Source: Flavobacterium potami
GTDB lineage: Bacteria > Bacteroidota > Bacteroidia > Flavobacteriales > Flavobacteriaceae
Length of the DNA stretch: 64,000 bases
Direction: 5' to 3'
Assembly: GCF_020026915.1 (NCBI RefSeq)
Contig: NZ_JAINUY010000005.1
Location: 248,001-312,000, forward strand
The position numbers were made by a program, and so were the translations under genes. Of this stretch, positions 58,313 through 64,000 are shown in pieces (within the stretch, counting starts at the first letter, position 1; every line of letters begins with the position of its first letter). The notes below the pieces were generated by a model that was not told the origin of the DNA, searched no databases, and was given only the letters and a program-made list of their open reading frames with translations.

Positions 58313-60427
58313 ATGAAAAACTTATTTTTCGCAAGTTTGGTTTTGTTTGCCGTTAGCACGATTGCTAATGCGCAGCAATTAAAATCTCCCGAAGGCAAGT
58401 TCGTAATGGAATTTTCGCTTCAAAGCGATGGAACTCCAACTTACAACTTAAAATACAAAAACAAAGAAGTTGTAAAAACCAGTAAATTAGGTCTTGAACT
58501 TAAAGATGATAAAAAATCTTTGTTGAACGACTTTACAATTGCTGACACTAAAACCTCAACTTTTGACGAAACTTGGAAACCAGTTTGGGGAGAAGTAGAT
58601 CACATCAGAAATCACTATAATGAGTTAGCTGTAACTTTAAACCAAAAAAGCACAGACAGACAAATCGTAATCCGTTTTCGTTTGTTTGATGATGGTTTAG
58701 GTTTTCGTTACGAATTCCCAGCGCAAAAGAATCTTACTTACTTTGTAATCAAAGAAGAAAGATCTCAATTTGCCATGACTGGAGATCACACAGCTTTCTG
58801 GATTCCTGGAGATTACGATACTCAGGAATACGATTATACAAAATCTAAATTATCTGAAATTAGAGGTTTATCTCAAAAAGCATACACAGCAAATGTTTCT
58901 CAAAAATCTTTTTCTCCAACAGGAGTTCAGACTTCTTTGATGTTAAAAACAGCTGACGGAATCTACATCAACTTGCACGAAGCGGCTTTGATTGATTATT
59001 CTTGTATGCACTTGAACTTAGATGATAAAAACTTAGTTTTTGAATCTTGGTTAACGCCAGATGCAAAAGGAGACAAAGGTCATATGCAAGCGCCAAATCA
59101 TTCGCCTTGGAGAACGATTATCGTAAGCGATGATGCAAGAGAAATTCTTTCATCAAAAATGACTTATAACTTAAATGATCCATCAAAAATTGAGAACACT
59201 TCTTGGATTAAACCAGTTAAATATATTGGTGTTTGGTGGGAAATGATTACAGGAAAAAGCTCTTGGTCATACACTAACGATTATCCAACAGTTCAATTGG
59301 GCGTTACCGATTTCGCGAAAGCAAAACCAAACGGAACGCACGGAGCTAACAATGCTAACGTAAAAAAATACATTGACTTCGCAGCGGCAAATGGTTTCGA
59401 CGCTGTTTTAGTTGAAGGATGGAACGAAGGCTGGGAAGACTGGTTCGGACATTCTAAAGATTATGTTTTTGATTTCTTGACTCCTTATCCAGATTTTGAC
59501 GTAAAAGGTCTTCACGAATATGCTAAATCTAAAGGTGTAAAAATCATTATGCACCACGAAACTTCTGGTTCTGTGCGTAACTACGAACGCCACATGGATG
59601 CTGCTTACAAATTCATGAACGATAACGGATACGATGCTGTAAAAAGTGGTTACGTAGGTGATATTTTGCCAAGAGGTGAAAACCACTACAGCCAATGGAT
59701 TGTAAACCACTACCAATATGCAATCGAAAAAGCAGCTGATTACAAAATTATGGTAAATGCTCACGAGGCTGTTCGTCCAACTGGAATCGCAAGAACGTAT
59801 CCTAACTTAATTGGAAACGAAGCAGCAAGAGGAACAGAATACCAAGCTTTTGGTGGTTCTAAACCAAATCACGTAACGGTTTTACCTTTCACAAGATTAA
59901 TCGGTGGACCAATGGATTATACGCCTGGAATCTTCGAAATGGATATCAGCAAAATGAATCCTGATAACAAATCGCATGTAAACAGTACAATCTGTAACCA
60001 ATTGGCTTTATATGTTACAATGTACAGCCCGTTACAAATGGCTGCTGATACTCCAGAAAACTACAACCGTTTTCCAGATGCTTTCCAATTTATTAAAGAT
60101 GTGGCTGTAGATTGGTCAGAAAGTAAATATATCGAGGCTGAGCCTGGAGATTTTATCACTGTTGCTCGTAAAGCGAAAGGAACAAACAACTGGTTCGTTG
60201 GAAATGTAAACGGAGAAACTGCTCGTACATCAAACATCGATTTCAGTTTCCTTGAAAAAGGTAAAAAATACACCGCAACAATTTATGCTGATGCAAAAGA
60301 TGCGCATTACAAAACAAATCCGCAGGCTTATACTATCAAGAAAATTGCTGTAACTAATAAATCAAAATTATCTCAGTTTTCTGCTCCAGGAGGAGGTTAT
60401 GCGATTAGCATTATTGAAAAGAAGTAA
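58313..60427 (+). CDS. GH97 alpha-glucosidase (SusB-like)
   Basis: The 704-residue protein has a signal peptide (KNLFFASLVLFAVSTIANAQ), an N-terminal beta-super-sandwich (LKSPEGKFVMEFSLQSDG), a TIM barrel and a C-terminal sheet. Conserved GH97 segments are visible: YIGVWWEMITGKSSW, GFDAVLVEGWNEGWEDWF, HHETSGSVRNYERHMD, MVNAHEAVRPTGIARTYPN near 480-498 and GNEAARGTEY near 501, with the catalytic and calcium-binding Glu residues. SusB-type enzymes hydrolyse alpha-1,4-linked maltooligosaccharides to glucose in the periplasm. It follows the phosphorylase gene, and a strong terminator ends the unit. Confidence 0.94.
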   Translation: MKNLFFASLVLFAVSTIANAQQLKSPEGKFVMEFSLQSDGTPTYNLKYKNKEVVKTSKLGLELKDDKKSLLNDFTIADTKTSTFDETWKPVWGEVDHIRNHYNELAVTLNQKSTDRQIVIRFRLFDDGLGFRYEFPAQKNLTYFVIKEERSQFAMTGDHTAFWIPGDYDTQEYDYTKSKLSEIRGLSQKAYTANVSQKSFSPTGVQTSLMLKTADGIYINLHEAALIDYSCMHLNLDDKNLVFESWLTPDAKGDKGHMQAPNHSPWRTIIVSDDAREILSSKMTYNLNDPSKIENTSWIKPVKYIGVWWEMITGKSSWSYTNDYPTVQLGVTDFAKAKPNGTHGANNANVKKYIDFAAANGFDAVLVEGWNEGWEDWFGHSKDYVFDFLTPYPDFDVKGLHEYAKSKGVKIIMHHETSGSVRNYERHMDAAYKFMNDNGYDAVKSGYVGDILPRGENHYSQWIVNHYQYAIEKAADYKIMVNAHEAVRPTGIARTYPNLIGNEAARGTEYQAFGGSKPNHVTVLPFTRLIGGPMDYTPGIFEMDISKMNPDNKSHVNSTICNQLALYVTMYSPLQMAADTPENYNRFPDAFQFIKDVAVDWSESKYIEAEPGDFITVARKAKGTNNWFVGNVNGETARTSNIDFSFLEKGKKYTATIYADAKDAHYKTNPQAYTIKKIAVTNKSKLSQFSAPGGGYAISIIEKK

Positions 60428-60433
60428 TTTTCT

Positions 60434-60474
60434 AAAAGACAAGTAATTTTCCCCCATAATTACTTGTCTTTTTA
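60434..60474 (+). terminator. Terminator after the GH97 gene
   Basis: AAAGACAAGTAATT (60435-60448) and AATTACTTGTCTTT (60458-60471) form a perfect 14-bp stem with a 9-base loop, then T-rich sequence. Confidence 0.85.
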
Positions 60475-60496
60475 CTATCAAATCAAATTAAGAAGT

Positions 60497-60504
60497 TAAA
60501 TTTG
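60497..60504 (+). promoter_or_regulatory. -7 box TAAATTTG before the esterase gene
   Basis: A consensus TAnnTTTG lies 36 bases before the ATG at 60540, just after the upstream terminator, so the esterase-GH13 pair probably has its own promoter. The -33 element is not evident. Confidence 0.5.
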
Positions 60505-60539
60505 AGAGAACTATTTTCTTCATCTTTAGATAAATTAAT

Positions 60540-61253
60540 ATGAGCTTCAAACTTAATTTCTTCATTTTTCTTTTTGTTCTTTTTGGTTTTAATGCCTATT
60601 CGCAAACCAAAACAAAAGTATCTTATGATTATCTTTTGTATTTGCCGAAAGATTATGCGAAAGGAACCAAAAAATATCCGCTAGTAATTTATTTGCATGG
60701 CGGTTCGCAAAAAGGAAACGATCTGAATAAACTGAAAATCTACGGTCTTCCCTATTTAGTAGAAAAAGGTCAGAATTTCGATTTTATAATAGCTTCTCCG
60801 CAATGTCCGGATAATAAATACTGGTCGACTGAGAATTGGTTTGAATCGCTTTATGCCGAATTAAATTCGAAATATAGAATCGATACAGACCGAATTTATC
60901 TAACAGGAGTTAGCATGGGAGGATATGGAACATTTATTGTTGCGATGGATTTTCCAGACAAATTTGCTGCAATAGTGCCACTTTGTGGTGGAATTAACGA
61001 CAGCGATACAACAAGAGTATGCAATTTGAGTAAAATCCCTGTTTGGACTTTTCACGGAACTGCCGATGATAAAATTCCAATCACAGAAACCGAAAGAATT
61101 GTAAAAGGCTTGGAATCATGCGAAAGCAATAAAAATTTCAAGTTTACCCGTTTGGAAAGTGAAGGTCATGAAATTCAGTATTTATACGAAACAAAACCTG
61201 AAATCTACAAATGGATGCTCAAACAGAAAAAATCAAATAAAGTCAAACCTTGA
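60540..61253 (+). CDS. Exported alpha/beta-hydrolase (esterase/peptidase-like)
   Basis: The 237-residue protein has a signal peptide (FKLNFFIFLFVLFGFNAYSQ) and an alpha/beta-hydrolase fold. VIYLHGGSQKGND gives the oxyanion-hole segment, LTGVSMGGYGTF the nucleophile Ser near 124, GTADDKIP the Asp near 174, and ESEGHEIQY the His near 210. The family includes phospholipase/carboxylesterase and feruloyl-esterase-like enzymes. Inside a starch locus it might remove acyl groups from modified glucans, but that is only inferred from position. It lies 30 bases before the GH13 gene and is probably co-transcribed with it. Confidence 0.82.
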   Translation: MSFKLNFFIFLFVLFGFNAYSQTKTKVSYDYLLYLPKDYAKGTKKYPLVIYLHGGSQKGNDLNKLKIYGLPYLVEKGQNFDFIIASPQCPDNKYWSTENWFESLYAELNSKYRIDTDRIYLTGVSMGGYGTFIVAMDFPDKFAAIVPLCGGINDSDTTRVCNLSKIPVWTFHGTADDKIPITETERIVKGLESCESNKNFKFTRLESEGHEIQYLYETKPEIYKWMLKQKKSNKVKP

Positions 61254-61283
61254 TTTTATTACACATTCATAAAAATACAAACT

Positions 61284-63146
61284 ATGAAAAACCAAAAAAC
61301 ATCACTTATCTATAAATTAGCCCTTTTGGTTTTGTTGTTTTCTGCTTCCGCGAAAGCACAAATCCAAAAAGTAGAGCCGCCTTTCTGGTACGCAGGAATG
61401 AAAAATTCGGAACTGCAAATTATGTTCTACGGAAAAAACATTTCGCAATACGAAGCTTCGGTTTCTAACAATGTTGCGATTAAAAATGTCGAAAAAACAG
61501 AAAATCCAAACTATCTTTTCGTAACCATCGATACGAAAGATGTAAAAGCTTCTGAATTGGTTTTCTCTTTCAAAAACAATAACAAAGTTGCTTTTAAACA
61601 AAAATATACGCTTAAAGAAAGAAGAGCGAATTCTGCCGACAGAAAAAGCTACGATGCCTCTGATTTGATTTACTTAATCATGCCAGATCGTTTTGCAAAC
61701 GGAAACCCTAAAAACGACAGCGATGCTTCTTTAACTGAAAAAGCAAACCGTCAAGATCCTAGCGGACGTCACGGTGGAGATATCGAAGGAATCATCAAAA
61801 ACTTAGATTATATTTCGGCTCTTGGCGCGACTACAATCTGGAGCACGCCTTTATGCGAAGACAACGACAAACAGCATTCGTACCATACTTACGGACAATC
61901 TGATGTTTACAGAATTGACCCGCGTTACGGAACGAATGAAGATTATGTTCGTCTTTCTAATGAAATGCATAAAAAAGACATGAAACTAGTTATGGATTAT
62001 GTTACTAATCACTGGGGAATTACACACTGGATGATGAAAGATATTCCAACGAAAACTTGGTTCAATCAATTCGAAAACTTTACACAAACACATCATAGAC
62101 GTGAAGTAATTACAGATATTCACGCTTCAAAAATCGATCAGGAAGTTTGTGTTGACGGCTGGTTCGTACCTTCAATGCCGGATTTAAATTTAAGAAATCC
62201 ACTTGTTGCAAAATACTTAACTCAAAACGCCATTTGGTGGATTGAATATGCCAATCTAGATGGTTTCCGTGTAGATACTTATAACTATTCAGATAAAACG
62301 GCAATGGCAAATTGGGCAAAAGCGATTACAACTGAATATCCTAATTTCAATATTGTAGGTGAAATCTGGATGCACAATCAGGCGAATTTAGCTTTTTGGC
62401 AAAAAGACAGTAAAGTGGGAGCTATTGAAAACTACAATTCAAACCTTCCATCTGTAATGGATTTTACGCTTCAAAGTCAGATCACTTCTGCTTTCAACGA
62501 AAATGAACCAACTTGGGACAATGGATTGATTAAATTCTATAACAATTTTGCAATGGATTTTCTATATCCAAATACCAATAATATTTTGGTTTTCACCGAA
62601 AATCACGACACCGATCGTATGAACGAAAAGTTCAAATACGATTTACCAAAATACAAACTGGCAATGACTTTACTAGCTACAGTTCGTGGAATTCCGCAAA
62701 TCTATTACGGTTCAGAAATTGGAATGGGCGGTGATAAAGGCAAAGGCGGAGATGCCGATATTCGTCAGGATTTCCCAGGCGGATGGGCTGGCGACAAAAA
62801 CAATGCTTTTACAAAAGAAGGAAGAACTGCGGAACAAGCTGCGTTTTTTGATTTCAGTTCAAAATTATTCACTTGGAGAAAAACAAACGAAGCCGTTCAT
62901 TTCGGAAAAATGACGCATTATATTCCTGAAAACAATACTTATGTATATTTCAGATATACAGATGCTAAAACTGTTATGGTTGTTTTCAATAACAATGCAA
63001 AAGAACAAGTTGTAAAAACAAACCGTTTCAAAGAAAGCATCAAAAACTTCAAATCAGGAAAAGATGCTATCACAGGAAAAACATTCGATTTAGCTTCTGA
63101 AATCACACTAGAACCAAAATCAGCTCTGATTTTAGAATTGGAATAA
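61284..63146 (+). CDS. GH13 neopullulanase/cyclomaltodextrinase-type enzyme (SusA-like)
   Basis: The 620-residue protein has a signal peptide (YKLALLVLLFSASAKAQ) and an N-terminal beta domain (about 25-120). The catalytic barrel begins with LIMPDRFANGNPKND. Region I is MDYVTNHWG near 238, region II GFRVDTYNY near 328 (nucleophile Asp), region III VGEIWM near 359 (Glu) and region IV FTENHDTDR near 438. GDIEGIIKNLDYISALGATT is typical of the neopullulanase subfamily. It lacks a sorting domain and a lipobox, so it should act in the periplasm on imported maltodextrins. An inverted repeat follows and then another GH13 gene. Confidence 0.94.
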   Translation: MKNQKTSLIYKLALLVLLFSASAKAQIQKVEPPFWYAGMKNSELQIMFYGKNISQYEASVSNNVAIKNVEKTENPNYLFVTIDTKDVKASELVFSFKNNNKVAFKQKYTLKERRANSADRKSYDASDLIYLIMPDRFANGNPKNDSDASLTEKANRQDPSGRHGGDIEGIIKNLDYISALGATTIWSTPLCEDNDKQHSYHTYGQSDVYRIDPRYGTNEDYVRLSNEMHKKDMKLVMDYVTNHWGITHWMMKDIPTKTWFNQFENFTQTHHRREVITDIHASKIDQEVCVDGWFVPSMPDLNLRNPLVAKYLTQNAIWWIEYANLDGFRVDTYNYSDKTAMANWAKAITTEYPNFNIVGEIWMHNQANLAFWQKDSKVGAIENYNSNLPSVMDFTLQSQITSAFNENEPTWDNGLIKFYNNFAMDFLYPNTNNILVFTENHDTDRMNEKFKYDLPKYKLAMTLLATVRGIPQIYYGSEIGMGGDKGKGGDADIRQDFPGGWAGDKNNAFTKEGRTAEQAAFFDFSSKLFTWRKTNEAVHFGKMTHYIPENNTYVYFRYTDAKTVMVVFNNNAKEQVVKTNRFKESIKNFKSGKDAITGKTFDLASEITLEPKSALILELE

Positions 63147-63161
63147 AAATATTTTTAATTT

Positions 63162-63234
63162 TTTCCGCCACGAATTCACGAATTTTTATCCTCAAAGATT
63201 GTCAAAAAAATAATTCGTGAATTCGTGGCGGAAA
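63162..63234. repeat. CCGCCACGAATTCACGAATT intergenic inverted repeat
   Basis: The arms at 63162-63184 and 63212-63234 are perfectly inverted over 23 bases (core CCGCCACGAATTCACG) with a 27-base loop. The element fills the gap between two GH13 genes. It could also act as a weak terminator or mRNA 3' stabiliser. Confidence 0.85.
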
Positions 63235-63248
63235 TTTATAGATATGTT

Positions 63249-64000
63249 ATGAAAAAATACACTTTCCTTTTTTTATCTTTAGTATTCATAATTACGGGTT
63301 GTTCTGGCTCAAAATCAGTTACAATGAATAACAACAATACTTCGAAAACACCTTTCGTTTGGGAAGGAGCAAATGTTTATTTTTTACTTACAGACCGTTT
63401 TTACAACGGTGACAAATCAAACGATTTAAATTTCAACCGAACCAAAACGCCCGGAAAACTACGTGGATTTGAAGGCGGAGACATCATCGGAATCACAAAA
63501 AAAATTGAATCAGGATATTTTGAAAAATTAGGAATCAATGCCATTTGGCTTACGCCGATTGTAGAACAAATTCATGATGGCGTTGACGAAGGAACGGGGC
63601 TTAGTTATGGTTTTCACGGTTATTGGGCGAAAGATTGGACGGCTTTAGATCCTAACTTCGGAACAAAAGAAGATTTAGCCAATTTGGTAAAAATAGCACA
63701 CGAAAAAGGAATCAGAATAGTTCTGGATGGTGTAATTAATCATACAGGACCAGTAACTCCAGAAGATCCTGTTTGGCCTTCTGACTGGGTTCGAACTGGC
63801 GTTGTCTGCGATTACAAATCTTTCGAAAATACTACAATGTGTACTTTGGTTGAAAATCTTCCTGATGTAAAAACCGAAAGCACTCAAAATGTAGAATTGC
63901 CTCCTTTTTTAATAGAAAAATGGAAGAAAGAAGGCCGTTACGAAAAAGAAGTTGCTTCATTAGACGAATTCTTTAAAAGAACAGGTTATCCAAGAAGTCC
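63249..64000 (+). CDS. GH13 alpha-amylase-family lipoprotein, 3' end outside window
   Basis: The frame is open from the ATG at 63249 to the window end (250 codons visible). It begins with a lipoprotein signal (VFIITGCSGSKS). No acidic residues follow the cysteine, unlike in the SusD-like protein, so surface display is uncertain. The start of the catalytic barrel is clear: VYFLLTDRFYNGDKSND, FEGGDIIGITKKIE, GINAIWLTPIVEQ, and region I LDGVINHTGP near 158-167. Regions II-IV lie beyond the window. It could be the SusG-like amylase of the locus or an extra periplasmic enzyme. Confidence 0.9.
   Translation, partial: MKKYTFLFLSLVFIITGCSGSKSVTMNNNNTSKTPFVWEGANVYFLLTDRFYNGDKSNDLNFNRTKTPGKLRGFEGGDIIGITKKIESGYFEKLGINAIWLTPIVEQIHDGVDEGTGLSYGFHGYWAKDWTALDPNFGTKEDLANLVKIAHEKGIRIVLDGVINHTGPVTPEDPVWPSDWVRTGVVCDYKSFENTTMCTLVENLPDVKTESTQNVELPPFLIEKWKKEGRYEKEVASLDEFFKRTGYPRS

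Noticed and set aside
59408..59764. 118-codon minus-strand open frame inside the GH97 gene
   Set aside because: The plus strand encodes conserved GH97 motifs throughout; the antisense product resembles nothing.

Overview
The window is a stretch of an A+T-rich Bacteroidota chromosome, almost certainly a Flavobacterium close to F. johnsoniae. The grounds are: TAnnTTTG -7 promoter boxes with an upstream TTTG and few Shine-Dalgarno sites; a short primary sigma factor without region 1.1; SusC/SusD pairs; a type IX secretion (T9SS) C-terminal sorting domain; a GYDIA-type GHMP kinase; and several families of short intergenic inverted repeats. No insertion sequence, prophage or CRISPR array is visible.

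Layout, left half. The 3' end of a TonB C-terminal-domain protein (2-319) is followed by rpsO and pnp, the latter behind an unusual G-free looped leader. A divergent unit follows: two envelope proteins (3144-4505, minus) and an HTH regulator (from 4610, plus) share a promoter region carrying two TTTGCGA dyads. Next is a four-gene envelope operon (5744-12215): a hypothetical exported protein, an STN-domain TonB-dependent receptor, a DUF4249 lipoprotein, and a barrel-less protein with a plug-like segment. After that come rpoD, rpe, a NUC1 nuclease lipoprotein, a C-terminal processing protease, and the surE - small membrane protein - lpxB - NlpC/P60 - comEC run.

Middle. A minus-strand peptide-utilisation block (22297-31295) holds a dipeptidyl peptidase IV, three POT-family peptide transporters and three tandem exported thioredoxin-fold proteins, two of which have lost the CxxC active site. 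Then come HMG-CoA reductase with a GYDIA kinase (mevalonate pathway). A minus-strand envelope operon follows: coaX, an outer-membrane protein, lptC, a small membrane protein, a CBS/CorC transporter-like protein and a PpiD-like chaperone. After tRNA-Phe there is a hypothetical exported protein whose 3' end lies in a repeat, and an MHS-family transporter with a small partner.

Right part (43621-64000): a starch/maltodextrin utilisation locus. The minus-strand arm encodes SusC-, SusD- and SusE-like outer-membrane proteins and a T9SS-secreted GH13 amylase. A LacI-type regulator sits at the divergence point. The plus-strand arm encodes a maltose-type MFS permease, beta-phosphoglucomutase, GH65 maltose phosphorylase, GH97 alpha-glucosidase, an esterase-like hydrolase, a periplasmic GH13 enzyme and a GH13 lipoprotein cut by the window end. 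The inferred flow is: extracellular cleavage, SusCD uptake, periplasmic trimming by GH13/GH97, import of maltose by the MFS permease, phosphorolysis to glucose plus beta-glucose-1-phosphate, and conversion to glucose-6-phosphate. A 12-base sequence shared by the two regions flanking the LacI gene is a candidate operator.
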